Shown here piece after piece: positions 23,278 to 35,044 of a DNA stretch of 64,000 nucleotides. The notes below the pieces were generated by a model. The model did no database searches. It had not been told where the DNA came from and saw only the letters and a list, made by a program, of their open reading frames with translations. Origin of the DNA: Phyto melanocephala. Lineage: Eukaryota; Arthropoda; Insecta; Diptera; Rhinophoridae. Each line of letters opens with the position of its first letter. Position 1 is the first letter of the stretch. The position numbers and the translations under genes were made by a program. The stretch spans positions 85,386,497 through 85,450,496 of the forward strand of contig OW799234.1 of NCBI GenBank assembly GCA_941918925.1, given 5' to 3'.

Positions 23278-24610
23278 ATACCCTTTACAGAAAGTGTAAG
23301 GGCATATCTGTGGCTTGGAGCTAAAAGGGCCAATGTCACTTTTTTGCTCTTTTGAATTAATCATTGCATTAGATTTGTTTTCTTGCTCTATTTCATTATG
23401 GTAAAACAGCTTAAGTCATACTTAACCCAGAACAGCTTTATAAATAAAATGCTGGCCAATGTCACTATGAAAGCATCTATAAAAGTTAAAGTTCAATTCC
23501 AATTTTCTTAAAAGTAAATATTTTGACATCGGCCCTTTTAGCTTCAAGCCACAGATATAAAGGTTTGTCCTTCCGTGTAAAATTTCTGCAATTTTCATTT
23601 CCGACTCCATAAAGTATATATTTTCTGAAAGCTTATGAATATGGGAGTCGATTAAGCTCTGTCAGTCTGTATGTCTGTATGTTGAAATCAGAGTTTTGAA
23701 TTCCCCCGACATCGCCAAGATATAAGGTATTAAAAAAAAATTATAAAATATTGGGAAGCAGTTCGGTATTGAAAATCAGTTAAGTCGCTCTATTACTTTC
23801 TGATATCTGAGCAAACAACCACGACTGCCTCTGTTTTCTCCCTTATTTTTAACAGAAAAATTTAAATTTTTCAGCCCTAGAATAATTTATAAACTTGTAA
23901 CTATTTATAAATTTGGTATACCTCTGGAGATACTCATTAAAAATTTTGGATAAATTGGTCATTAATCGACAAATTTATAGCAAAAGTTATTTGAAAAAAA
24001 ATATATTTTTTTAAATATTTCAAAATTGTTTAAATTTCTAAATAATTTTTAAGCACGTTTAAGGTACCAAATTATAAGCCGTAATTTCAGAAATTATTTC
24101 TAAGAAAAACTAAGAAATCGGTTTGAAACCAACTGAGATATAAACACCAAAATACAAACTGTTTCGGTGTTTTTCCTAAAATTTACAATCGATTCTTTCA
24201 GTTTCTATACAAGTGAGAGAGCCAATATGGATATTAAATGAAAGGGCTTGACCAATAAAATACGGTTAATTATGAAAAAGAAAAAATCCATAATGGCGTC
24301 CTAGATTTAATGGCGAATATATTATTCATATATAAATATATATGGTTACGTAGTAGTTACGTCTTTGTCCCCTTTAATATCAAATGAAAGCGCTTGACCA
24401 GTAGAATATAGTTGACTATCAAAAAAAAGTGTAAAATCGAAGATGGCGTCTATAGCAAAATGGTGGACATTTTTTTAAACTAATCAATATGGATATCAAA
24501 TAAAAGAGCTTGACTAGTAGAACACAGTAGTGGCGTATAACATGAAATCTGAAATCAAGGCTAAGCTAAGCTATGATGTGCTAATACCTATGTACATGAT
24601 GGTGAAGTAT
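23278..24610 (-). mobile_element. Dispersed repeat family 2, reversed, with nested MITE
   Basis: Starts TATACCCTTTACAGAAAGTG, is interrupted by the MITE at 23304-23558, then continues with the core (TTTCCGACTCCATAAAG) and the SAGTCTGTATGTCTG-type tract. After that come the family-2 modules (CAAATGAAAGCGCTTGACCA, AAGATGGCGTC). It ends near GTACATGATGGTGAAG, just before copy C. The TTCGGCACGG end is missing, cut by copy C. Confidence 0.6.
23304..23558. mobile_element. MITE with ATATCTGTGGCTTGG ends
   Basis: Inverted ends of about 35 bp begin ATATCTGTGGCTTGGAGC and run on through AAAAGGGCCAATGTCA; the right arm is the near-perfect reverse complement. The 255-bp element has no coding frame. It sits inside the terminal hairpin of the surrounding repeat, so it is younger. 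A second copy is at 54330-54580. Confidence 0.8.
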
Positions 24611-25403
24611 ATTGTTTTTATACCCTTCACCTGTGGTGCACAAGGGTATATATAGCTTTGTCATTCCGTTTGTAATTTCTACAATTTTCATTTCCGATCC
24701 CATAAAGTGTATATTTTCTGAAAGCTTATGAATAGAGGAATCGATTAAGCCCTGACCGTTGGCGCGTCTGTCCGTGTGTTGGTTGAAATCAACTTTTAGA
24801 AGCAACTGTATGTTTCCCAGATCTGTGTATGGTATCAATCTCTTGGAAATATCCAGGAATGAATCGCTATTAAAATTCAGCACAATCGCTCTATAACTTT
24901 CTGGGATATGAGCAAAAAACCACGACCACCTTGTTTTTTTTTTCACAATTACAACAACAACATACATATATACTGGTTAAAGTAAACGTGGCATCGAGTC
25001 CCAGCTGAGGCAAAAAAAAAAATTTTATTTTATTTTTTTATTTTATATATTTTTTATATATTTATTATGTTTTTTAATTTTTGTTGCTTTTATAAAAAAA
25101 AAATAAATAAAAACTGTATGACCTTAGGCTTGGATAATTAAATATAAAATTTTTTTTAAAATATTTTTTGTATTTTTTTTGTTTGTTTTTAATATATTTA
25201 TTTTTTATTTTTTTGTAATATTTTTTCTTTTTGGAAACATACATACGTAAACTCAATTTATTTTTTCACAATGGGATGTTTTTTATATGTATGTACGTAT
25301 TTCATATGGGATGAATGGTGATACAAACAATTGTTATTGCATGACTACACGTTGTGAAGGGTATATAAGATTCGGCACGGCCGAATATAGCACTGTTACT
25401 TGT
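24611..25403 (-). mobile_element. Dispersed repeat family 1, copy C (reversed)
   Basis: Begins with the double hairpin TATACCCTTCACCTGTGGTG/CACAAGGGTATA, then the core (TTTCCGATCCCATAAAG), CGTCTGTCCGTGTG, GGCATCGAGTCCCAGC, an A/T tract, TGTGAAGGGTATATAAG, the hairpin ATTCGGCACGGCCGAAT and the end ATAGCACTGTTACTTGT. The minus-strand frame 24581-24967 and the plus-strand frame 25287-25526 are repeat translations. Confidence 0.7.
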
Positions 25404-25678
25404 TTTAATTTTGTTAATTTCTTTTTTTTATTAAAAAAATTTTGTTTCTTTAAAAATTTTTGTAAAATAAAAAAATATTTATTTTATACAAAAGTTACGA
25501 CAATTTTTGTTCAAATAAACAAATAAATTTCATAATAAATTTTCTTTTTATTGACAATTTTCAATATTTCAAATAAGTAAATCTTTTTAATAAAATATTT
25601 TTTATTTTGAATATTTTTTATATATTTTCTTTTCTAGTTGTTGAACTTTTTTATATATTTGCTTCTCTATTTGTTAAT

Positions 25679-26442
25679 TATACCCTTCACCTGTGGTGCA
25701 CAAGGGTATATATAGCTTTGTCATTCCGTTTGTAATTTCTACAATTTTCATTTCCGACCCCATAAAGTATATATTTTCTGAAAGCTTATGAATAGAGGAG
25801 TCGATTAAGCCCTGACCGTCTGTCCGTCTGTCCGTCTGCCCGTCTGTCCGTGTGTTGGTTGAAATCAACTTTTAGAAGCAACTATATGTTCCTCAGATCT
25901 GTATATGGTATCAATCTCTTGGAAATATCCAGGAATGAATCGCTATTGAAATTCAGCACAATCGCGCCATAACTTTCTGAGATATGAGCAAAAAACCACG
26001 ACCACCTCGTGTTTTTTCACAATTACAACAACAACATACATACATAGATACATGTAAAAAACATACCAAACAAAAAAAATTACAAAAAAAAAAAAAATAT
26101 TAAAAATAAGAAAAAAATAATAAAAAAAACTAAAAAAAAAAAAATTTTAAAAAAATTTAAAAAAAAATTTAAAAAAATTTTTTAAAAATTTTTCTAAAAA
26201 AATTTTTTAAAAAAATTTTAAAAAAATATAAAAAAAATAATAAAATATAAATAATATATTAAATAAAATAAAATAAATTTTTTTTGGCTCAGCTGGGATT
26301 CGATGCCACATTTATTCTAACGTGTACGTATGCACGTATTTTATATGGGATGAATGGTGATACAAACAATTGTTATTGCATGACTACACGTTGTGAAGGG
26401 TATATAAGATTCGGCACGGCCGAATATAGCACTGTTACTTGT
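25679..26442 (-). mobile_element. Dispersed repeat family 1, copy D (reversed)
   Basis: Very similar to copy C and only 275 bp from it. The GTCY tract is expanded (four to five units of GTCTGTCC/GTCTGCCC near 25818-25855). The A-rich tract at about 26080-26280 differs fully in sequence from that of copy C, although the flanking parts are close. Ends with the CACGG hairpin and GCACTGTTACTTGT. Confidence 0.7.
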
Positions 26443-28009
26443 TTTTTATATATTTTTTTTTATGTTTAGAAAGTTGTCCTCATTAAAGAAACAATTTTTT
26501 CAATTATTTTTTAAATAGTATTTCGTCATACATTTTTGGGAATTTCATCAGACTTGTTTCTTAATTCATTCTTCACGAATAATTAAAATCTGTGATAAAT
26601 CACGTTTATGAAAAAAAAAAAAATATTCAGAAACATATTGCTCGAAAGTTAAACTAAAGCTTTAAAACCTTTTTTATATGTACGTAGATATGTATATAGA
26701 AAAACGTGTTTCAATTTTATGATTTGAAATATTTTCCATTCAATACGTTTTGAATTTCATTGATTTTTTTTGCAAATACTTAGGTGTGTCAAAATAAAAA
26801 AAAAAATTCAAATGTTGTGGTTAGTTGATGGTAATGCGGGTAATAAAAAAAAATTGTTTTAAATTGAATAAATTTATTTTATTTCACTTTTCTAATAATT
26901 ATTAAGAGTCTTGAGAACAACATACATACATATGTATCTTACTCGTAAAACTACATTATTCCTTAAGCTACGTTCACATTTGGTAAATATTTGTCCAATT
27001 AGATTTTCTTTTTGGCCAATTTCTATCACCAAAAATGATCAAAACATATAACAATGGATTGATATTGTAATTTATACAAAATACAAATAATTCTCAATTA
27101 AATAAACATTTAGTCAGAAGGGTAGAAATTAATACAATTCAGCGGTTACGTCTATTTCATCAAATGTTTGCCTAATGTGAACATACCTTTAGTGATTTCA
27201 ACTATCGAGTCAGAATACAATTGATAGATATTCAGTTGTTAAGGGTCGAATGTTTTTATTTTTTTTATTATTATTATTACATATTTTTCTGCTGCCGCAG
27301 TTTGTGGTTCATCTACACGTTTTAGCACAATTTTTTTTCCAACAATTACAAAAAAAAAACGAAGTAAAACCCATCAAACTGGTTAAGAATCAACATTTTT
27401 ATATGGCATGACAACAATACATACACTAAATACAATACATACAAACTGGGACAGCTTAAAAAAAATGCTTTTAAAATTAAAAAAATAAATATATGTATGT
27501 ATGCATATACATACATACTTATATATAGTAATATGTACAAAATAACGTACAACTCTTTGAGCTAAAGTCAAATTATGCTGCTTCTGCTGCTTGCATCTTC
27601 TTTTTTGGTCTTAGTATGGGTCGTCATTACCATCGGTATTGTCTTAAGCTCAACTAAAGATATGGATATTATTTTTACCTCTTTTGCATAAACATAATGC
27701 CGCCACACAAAACGATTTTTACGTTAAACGACCGCAACTCAACAAAACAAAATACATGGACACCATTGCTGTCGATGATGACGGTGACTATTTGCAGTTT
27801 TTTTTTGTGAGAAACTAAAAAAAAAAATTTGTAAAAAATGCACCAGCAGTAGAAAGATATTACTTTTGTTTCAAATTCAAGCATGTATTTTTGTCATTGG
27901 GCTTGTAACTTGTAGAAAAATGTTTTAGGCATTTAAAAATTCCTAACAAGTATATTAAAGCGTACCACCTTACTATAAAAAAAAGAGTATTAAGTCATTT
28001 AAATTTGTT
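26443..28009. other. Non-coding AT-rich DNA
   Basis: No gene accepted. A slightly GC-richer patch at 27580-27800 has no convincing frame. CATACATA repeats near 27490-27515. Confidence 0.5.
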
Positions 28010-28562
28010 TATACCCTTCATCTGTTGTACCAAGGGGATTAATAGCTTTGTCATTTCGTTTGTAATTTTTTAATATTTATTTTCTACCCCACAAAGTACA
28101 TATTTTCGTTAAGCTTATGACCAGGGGAGGTAATTGAGCATTGTTCGTCTGTCCGTGTGATAGTTGAAATCAATTTATAGAAATCCCCACATGTTATACA
28201 GACCTGTATACGATTTCAATGTTTTGCAAATATTCAGAAATTAATTGAGTTCAATCGCCCCATAACTTGCTGAGATATGAGCAAATAAACAAGACTGCCT
28301 CTGTTTTTTCTCACAAAAACTCCAGTGTTCAGCCTTATTCGTAAAACAATTTTGAACAAATCTAACTAAGAAAGTTATGGGCAAAAACTATTTGGAAAAT
28401 AACTTTATATATTTTATTTAAATATATCAAGTTTCTCAAGCTTCTAATAATAATTTTTGGAAAAATAATAAAGCAAAATAGCGTATAGTATAAAATTTGA
28501 AATCTAGGCTACGCTACGATGTGATAATTATACATATACACAAAACGGTAAAGGGTATTATC
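28010..28562 (-). mobile_element. Degenerate family-2 repeat (reversed)
   Basis: TATACCCTTCATCTGTTGTA opens it, followed by an eroded core (TTTCTACCCCACAAAG), GTTCGTCTGTCCGTGTG, then a short family-2 tail ending GGTAAAGGGTATTATCAC. The middle modules are largely missing. Confidence 0.5.
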
Positions 28563-28574
28563 ACATTTAGCAAG

Positions 28575-29175
28575 ACCCCATATAGCAATTCTACAATTTT
28601 CATTTCCGACCCAATAAAGTATATATTTTCTGAGAGCTTATGAATAGGGGAGTCGATTAAGCTCTGTTAGTCTGTTTTGAAGCCCCTCGACATCGCCTGG
28701 ACCCGGGTGAGGTATTAAAATATAAGAAATATTCGGGAGTAGATCGGTATTGAAAATCAGAAACATCAGTGCATAAACAACTAAGGCAAAAAAAAAATTT
28801 TTTATATTTTTTATTTTATATAATATTTATATTTTTATTATTATTATTTTTTTAATTATTTTTTTATTAATTTTTTTTAAATTTTTTTTTTATTTTTTTT
28901 TTATTTTTTTTTTTATTTTTTTTAAATTTATTATTTATATTTTTATTATTTATGTTTTAATTTTTTTTTAATTTATTTTTTTTATATTTGTAAATTTATT
29001 TTTATTTTTTGTACATACATACGTAAATTTATATTTTTACAATGGGATGTTTTTATATATGTATGTACGTATTTCGTATGAGATGAATGGTGATACAAAT
29101 TATTGTTATTGCATGACTACACGTTTTGAAGGGTATATAAGATTCGGCACGGCCGAATATAGCACTCTTACTTGT
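28575..29175 (-). mobile_element. Dispersed repeat family 1, copy E (reversed, 5'-trimmed)
   Basis: Lacks the TATACCC hairpin and starts at CTACAATTTTCATTTCCGAC. Then come the core, an A/T tract at 28785-29010, TTTTGAAGGGTATATAAG, the CACGG hairpin and GCACTCTTACTTGT. It directly follows the degenerate copy at 28010, so the two may be nested or recombined. Confidence 0.65.
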
Positions 29176-30446
29176 TTTTAAATATAATGTTATTTTTGTC
29201 ATTACAAAATTTTAAATCATAAAATTTTTAGTGAATAGCCATATTGAAGTTTTCATAATGAGTTAACATTAAGCAATAAAAATATATTTGAAGAATAAAT
29301 ATTATAAATCTTTTCATATATACAAAAATAATTTATATTTACAATTATTATTTTACCGCAATCCTGTAAATTTGTGTATTTAAGTTTTATTAGTAGGCAA
29401 CAGTGTTTACCATTTGTCACTTTACTTTCTTGAAAACGTCAAAATTGTCGATACGTGGCCAAGTTCTAACCGACGTTAAAGGTTGTGGGCACCCCATTTT
29501 CATAAAAAAACAGAAATGAGCCGATAACGCCACCAGCATTAAAATAGTTAATTTTTTTAGAGAACAACTTTTGCCTCGTGAATAAATCACTTCAGGCTGC
29601 TTACTGGTTCAAGTGGATCAAGTTAGCGACAAAATCTTCGAGTCAGAAGTAAGCTTCATCGAAAATTGGCCTAAGCCAAGGCATAGATTGTGAAAGATTA
29701 ATTAACGTTAAAAACAAAAGGCGTCATACCCACTGAAAACCAACCAAAAAACGAAATCGTTTAACTATTTAATTTTGCTCTTACTGCTTAATTGAATTCA
29801 CAACATAAATTATTTATAACTTCTAATTTTGCTACCGTTATAATGAGAATGATATTTATTTGCAATGGATTTTTTAACTCCAAGAAGGCACTTAAGATGC
29901 GTTCAACACAACCAATAATGTTGTAAAATACATACATATAACATAGTTCAATAGCTTGCTGTGTTACGACGTCGGTCGATTGATTTTACAAATAAATAAA
30001 AAAAGCTTGATGCAAAAACAACAACAAAAAAGACTTAAAATCTGAAAAATCAATTGCTACAGTGATCAACCAAGTTGGTATACTTCTCTTGGCAATGTCT
30101 TCTACTTCGTCGTCATCATATCATATCATCTCCTCTTCTTCTTTTTCTCCTTCTCCTTTTCCTCCATTGTTACAAAAACAAGATGTATTGCTTTTGTTTA
30201 TATTTTATGGAACTTTAAGTTTTGCATTCTTTGTGATTGTTTTAGCAAAAACAATAAAAATAAATAAAAAAACTTGTATAGATTTCTACTGAGCTGTCAA
30301 AACTTTGTCGCGTATTTAGTTGGAATAAATGCAGGGAATGTTGTTAATACCTATTTACAGTTTTTTCAAAAATTGAATAATAAAAGTTCCACAAAAGTCA
30401 AATGTTTTTATACCCTTCACAGAAAGTGTAAGGAAATATTTCGTCG
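29176..30446. other. Non-coding DNA, one dispersed repeat
   Basis: Includes the repeat at 29283-29450 and a CT-rich run at 30110-30170. No gene accepted. Confidence 0.5.
29283..29450 (-). repeat. Dispersed repeat, inverted partner at 40750-40920
   Basis: This segment (with TTACCGCAATCCTGTAAATT and GGCAACAGTGTTTACCATTT) is the near-identical reverse complement of 40750-40920. No coding frame. Probably a fragment of an unrecognised transposon. Confidence 0.6.
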
Positions 30447-30650
30447 GTCTCATGTAGAAAGGCCCTAACTCAAATAATTATAATTTTACAGGAGAAGGTA
30501 AAAATGTAACAGAAACTGTATTATCGTAATGTAATTTCTTTTGTAAAATCGCTTGTAAAACTGTTATTTTTTATACTATTGCGTTAAATGTTTATGTCGA
30601 GGTGTATTTGTGTAAAATGTATTGAAATCACTGAAAAACTCAATTTCTTC
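30447..30650. repeat. MITE copy, right end replaced
   Basis: Starts TCATGTAGAAAGGCCCTAACTC (broken here as TCATGTAGAAAG + GCCCTAACTC) and follows the interior of the MITE at 22143-22375 to about 30640. There the expected right end is lost and core sequence of the dispersed repeat (GCCCTATAAGTAAATATT) begins. Confidence 0.6.
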
Positions 30651-31172
30651 AATATTAATTTCTGGCCCTATAAGTAAATATTTTCTGAAAGCTTATGAAT
30701 AGCATTGATAGCATGATTACCTCAGCTTTGCTCAAAACAAAGTGCACACCAACTACACTTATGTAAAATATTTTGTACATTGTTTTGTGCACTTTCAAAC
30801 TGCTGATAAGAATCATGATAGGCAGTGCAGTGACTTTCGCTTTGAATTAAGTATTTTGACATGCACTTCATATTATTTATCTTGCGTGTTCTTTGCAATT
30901 GATGGTCAAAATTGACTGCGAAAAAAAGTATCCTTTGGACCTGTTTTATTTCCTGATAATTCCATTTTTTCCTTATACCGTTTAATGAAATTTGAAACAA
31001 TTCGAGTGTCAATCTTCAAATTTTTTTGCAATTTTTTAAAAAGTCCATGATGGATTTTTTTGAAAAGTTTTAATTATATTTTTACGTACTGTTTTTTCGC
31101 AGTCCCTTTTGATCGTAATAGCAATTGAAAATTAATGAGTTTTAAAATAATATTATCTGACATACATATATG
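30651..31172. other. Repeat remnant and non-coding DNA
   Basis: 30651-30710 is a small piece of the dispersed-repeat core (TTTTCTGAAAGCTTATGAAT). The minus-strand frame 30722-31012 looks possibly protein-like but has no recognised motif. Confidence 0.4.
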
Positions 31173-31174
31173 TA

Positions 31175-32408
31175 CAAGGTGGCGCAAAAATAACCTTCCG
31201 ATGTTTTTTGGCTGTAATTTAAAAAAAAAAATGAAAAACTTTGATTCTTCTTGTGGAGTATTTTTATTTGGTCTTTTAATTTTTTTTACATCAAGTCGAG
31301 AATATGATGTCATGTAAATGGCCGCCGCCACAGTTGATTGTCATTTGAGCCCTTTTTATGTCATTTTCCATCACTTTGGCCAAAACTTCCGGCGATAGGT
31401 CCTCACATTCTTGACGGATATTGTCTTTAAGAGCTGCAAGAGTCTGAGGCTTGTTGACATAAACCCGCGACTTCAAAAAGCCCCACAAAAAGAAGTCTGG
31501 AGCGGTCAAATCAGGCGATCTTGCTGGCCAGTTTAAATCGCCAAAACGGGAGATTAGGCGCCCGGGAAATGCATCCTTCAGCATATCGGTTGTGGCACGT
31601 GCAGTGTGTGCTGTTGCACCGTCCTGTTGGAACCACATGTTTTCCAATCCCAATTCATCAAGTTGCGGCAAAAAAAACTCGTTGATCATTGCTCTGTAGC
31701 GCTCACCATTCACAGTAACCGTTTGGCCCGCGACGTCTTCGAAGAAAAAAGGTCCGATGACTCCTCCAGCGAAAACAGCACACCATACAGTAACTTTGAG
31801 CGGGTGTAATGGCTCTTCGTGGGTTTATGATTATTTTTGATGAAAAATCATCTTCCTCTTGGTGGTGATTCAGGATGGCTTGAGCGTATGTTAGACGCGA
31901 TTGGCGGTCAGCAGCTAACAGCTGATGCGCCGTCTGGACTTTGTACGGAAACATCTTCAAATCTTGTACCAAAATTCGCTGTAAAGACCGTCGACTGATA
32001 GCCATTTGCGTGGCACGTCGTCTGGTCGATGTCGACGGCGCTTCCATGACATCCTCGGCTACAGCAGCAATATTCTCTGCAGAACGGCTTCTCCGGGGTT
32101 TGCCACTCCTGGCAGCATCTCGTGTTGTGCCAGTCTCTTCGAGGCGAGCGGCTAAACGTCGCAGTGTTTCACCAGACGGCTAGGAAACCTGCGACGAAAT
32201 TCACGTTGTGCCAAAGTCACCGACCGATTATTGGTCAAATAAATAGTCACCAATATTCCGCGTTCTGGAGCAGTGTAGCGTAACATTGTTTATTAACGTG
32301 TATTTTGCATGTGTTTACTACACAAATGTCAAAACAGAACTGACATTAGGGGCCAATTGCAAAATTTGTAGCATTTTCTGATAGGAGGATTTCTTTTGCG
32401 CCACCTTG
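31175..32408 (-). mobile_element. DD41D (rosa-like) mariner-type transposon, TIR to TIR
   Basis: A 1234-bp element bounded by perfect 15-bp inverted ends CAAGGTGGCGCAAAA, extended imperfectly inward to about 30 bp. It is flanked on both sides by TA, the target duplication of the Tc1/mariner superfamily. It contains one transposase gene in the minus orientation. Size, TIRs and TA all fit a recently active but now damaged mariner-type element. Confidence 0.85.
31291..32286 (-). pseudogene. Mariner-type DD41D transposase, damaged
   Basis: The gene starts at an ATG at 32284-32286 (MLRYTAPERGILVTIYLTNN, an N-terminal helix-turn-helix) and ends GGGHLHDIIFST with a stop at 31291-31293. A frameshift near 32180 breaks the HTH region. 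A deletion with frame change near 31840 removes the stretch with the first catalytic Asp. The rest is well kept: TVWCAVFAGGVIGPFF in one frame, then WFQQDGATAHTA (second Asp near 31622) and WPARSPDLTAPDFFLWG (third Asp near 31496). There are 41 residues between these two Asp, hence DD41D. In an intact element it cuts and rejoins the ends. Confidence 0.85.
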
Positions 32409-32510
32409 TATATAAAAGCTAACGTGATAAAAAGAAAAATTATTTATTGCACGATTTGAGTTTTATTTAACTTAATGCAACTACAAATTTTTTTTCGATA
32501 CACTCCTTAT

Positions 32511-32881
32511 CAAGGTATATCCATAAGGTATATGCAACGGCAAATTGATACAACAAAGCAACTTTTGAGGGGATGTTTTATGTTAAGGCCAATTCGTACA
32601 TCAGGGATGATGGAAAAGTTGTTTTGACATATTAAATATAATAAAATTGGTTTAAAAAAAGGATATAAATGTTTGTAACACATTATTAATGCAGCAAAAG
32701 CTACAAATATACATAAATTTAGCACATTTATTATCAAAAAAGTACACGTAAGTTAATTGTTTAATACCAAATTAAAAATCACATTTTCCTTTCCTGCATT
32801 AATAAGACAAATTCAACCAATTTTGACAAAAAGTTTCCCCATCAGCTGGGCTGATAATTTCACCTGTATGAATTCGCCTTG
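32511..32881. repeat. Possible CAAGG-family MITE
   Basis: CAAGGTATATCCATAAGGTA at the left and CACCTGTATGAATTCGCCTT+G at the right form imperfect inverted ends related to those of 61912-62119. Both CAGCTG-like motifs inside the right end also recur in the family. No coding frame in the 371 bp. Confidence 0.45.
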
Positions 32882-34302
32882 CTCCTTATGAAGTTTATTA
32901 TAATAACAAAAAATATTTATTTATTTCAAGAGCTTAAAAACGTCAATTCATAGAGAAACCTAAAAAATTAATAAATGCAATTGAAGGATCGCCGCGAATA
33001 ACGTTGCAAATGACAAAATAATAATTTTTCATGAAAGTAAAAAAACGTATTTACTTAAAAGGTTTGATTATCTCTTTTTTTTTAATACTTTTCCTTTTGT
33101 ACCTCTGTTACACTTATCAATCACTTTCGACAATTCCGTTCGTAGACTTTTGTTTATACCTTACAACGTTCTTCCACTGACTGACTTTTGTAATTGCGTT
33201 TTGACGGTGATAAAATGCATAATTTTGATGTTTTGGTGTTTGAACAAACATAAGAGAGCAATTTTAACGGTAATCTGAAAAAAAAAACAGGTTTTGCAAA
33301 ATTTGTCTTTTACAACATTATTCGCGGCTTTGCTTCAATTATCAAAAATAATAATTGCACTTCATCTAATTTGTGCAAAAAAATAATCGTCAGTTCTTAA
33401 GAAAATTAAGCAAAACAAAAATATTTCACTTTTTCGTTTCCGCAACAATATAAAAGTAAATTTGTAATACTTTGTTGCTTGCCTTGAAATTAAGGCCGCA
33501 CAAATCTTTTTATTAGATTTTGAAATCTTTCTACAGGAATGGAATTCTATACTTCATTTATAACTTTCCAAAGGCCTTTTGTACATGTTGGTTTTTGCTG
33601 AATACTGCGGATTGAATTCGTTGTTAAGTTGTCTTCGGAAAAAAGATATTGAACCTTTTCCATTAAAAAATACGATTTCGATTAATATATGCATATAATG
33701 CTTCTTAATTTTTCAAGTGGTCAAATTACATACATATGCTTTTGCACATGACAATCGTTTAGCCAAATGCTTAGAAGGAAGTAGGAGCAATTTTCGTAGA
33801 CCACGCTTGCGGTCTTTTTTTTTTTTGATTTATCTAGTCTACTACAAAAAATTTCCACACTTGTAGCTATATCCAATGCTTTTTTGGGTTCGGTAGCAAG
33901 CATAAAGGGATAATTCTGTGGTTTTCGTGGGCAACCGCGTATGTTAATTTAATACGATTTTGAGTTAAAAATGCCGTATTGCTTGGTTTTAAACGCCCTT
34001 TACTTGGTTTTAAAAATTTCTCAAATAAGATGGACTCATTCCGATTTTTTTAATGACATAACAACGTAACTTCCATATATATTCAGCACTAACACGGTTT
34101 GGTAGCTCTCCTGAAAAATTTGATTTTAAGACTTACGTGGTTGCCCATGAAAACCACAGAATTTTTGCATGTTCGAACTAAAGGCTTCAACATTAGAAGT
34201 GACATGAACGCAATTTTTAAATTTGACGCCATTCGAAGTGTCATTGTTTGACATTTGAACAATTGTTATGGTTTGCTAGTAGAAGGTACGAGGTTAGTAA
34301 AA
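32882..34302. other. Non-coding AT-rich DNA
   Basis: No gene seen. The minus-strand frame 33721-33903 has no recognised motif. Confidence 0.5.
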
Positions 34303-35044
34303 ATGGAGTGCTACACGAAAGAACAACGCATTCTCATTGTAAAATTGTTTTACCAAAATGGTGAAAGTTTTGCGGCTACAGTTCGCAAATTGCGATCATC
34401 CCATTGCCATCTTGATGGCTTCGTCAATAGGCAGAATTGTCGCATTTGGGGTGAGGAAAATCCTCGAGTGATTCACGAGAAGCAAATGCATACTCAACGT
34501 GTCACTGTGTGGTGTGGTTTTTGGGCTGGAGGAATCATTGGACCTTTTCTTTATGAAAATGAGGCAGGTCAAGCGCAAACAGTCAATGGTGTTCGGCATC
34601 GTGAAATGATAACCAGTTTTTTCTTGCTTAGAATTGAAGAAATGAATGTGGAGGGCATGTGGTTTCAACAAGATGGCGCCACATGTCATACAGCCAGAGA
34701 AACAATTCAATTGCTGCATCAGTCATTTCCCGGTCGTGTTATTTCGCGTTTTGGAGACCAGAATTGGCCGCCTAGATCGTGTGATTTAACACCTTTAGAA
34801 ATTTTTCCTTTGGGGTTTTTTGAAGTCGATGGTTTACGCGAATAAGCCGACGACGACTCAAGCCTTAAAAGAGGAAATTGGACGCTGCCTTAATGAAATA
34901 CCGCAGCATTTATGCAAAAAGGTCATTGAAAATTTCATTAAAAGATCACGTGTGTGCCAGCAAAGCCGCGGCGGCCATCTGCACGATATATTGTTCCATA
35001 CATTCTGTTACGATATAATAAAGTTTCACGATTTTTTTTTTTAA
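34303..35044 (+). pseudogene. Mariner-type transposase, internally deleted
   Basis: Starts at ATG 34303 with MECYTKEQRILIVKLFYQNG, the N-terminal helix-turn-helix region typical of this insect transposase family. After KLRSSH the reading jumps straight to HLDGFVNRQNCRIWGEENP, so about a third of the protein, including the first catalytic Asp, is deleted. It continues TVWCGFWAGGIIGPFLYENE, MWFQQDGATCHTARE and WPPRSCDLTPLEIFPLGF. The third acidic position is Glu, 41 residues after the second Asp. A frameshift near 34815 moves the rest (YANKPTTTQALKEEIGR, RGGHLHDILFHT) to another frame. A possible right end TTGGGACACCC lies at 35085-35095; no left end was found. Confidence 0.8.

Noticed and set aside
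24581..24967. 128-codon minus-strand frame
   Set aside because: Lies wholly in dispersed-repeat sequence; the same translation (KLSENIHFMGSEMKIVEI) recurs in other copies such as 25674-25868 and 59886-60113, with frame breaks between.
25287..25526. 79-codon plus-strand frame (YVRISYGMNGDTNNCYCM)
   Set aside because: Repeat translation shared with 8551-8760 and 26284-26469; not a gene.
25818..25855. CRISPR-like array of GTCTGTCC units
   Set aside because: A microsatellite without spacers inside a dispersed repeat.
30062..30292. 76-codon frame with Ser/Pro run
   Set aside because: Comes from a CT-rich simple repeat followed by AT-rich sequence; no splice or family support.
31941..32183. Plus-strand frame opposite the transposase
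   Set aside because: Shadow; the minus strand carries the recognisable transposase.
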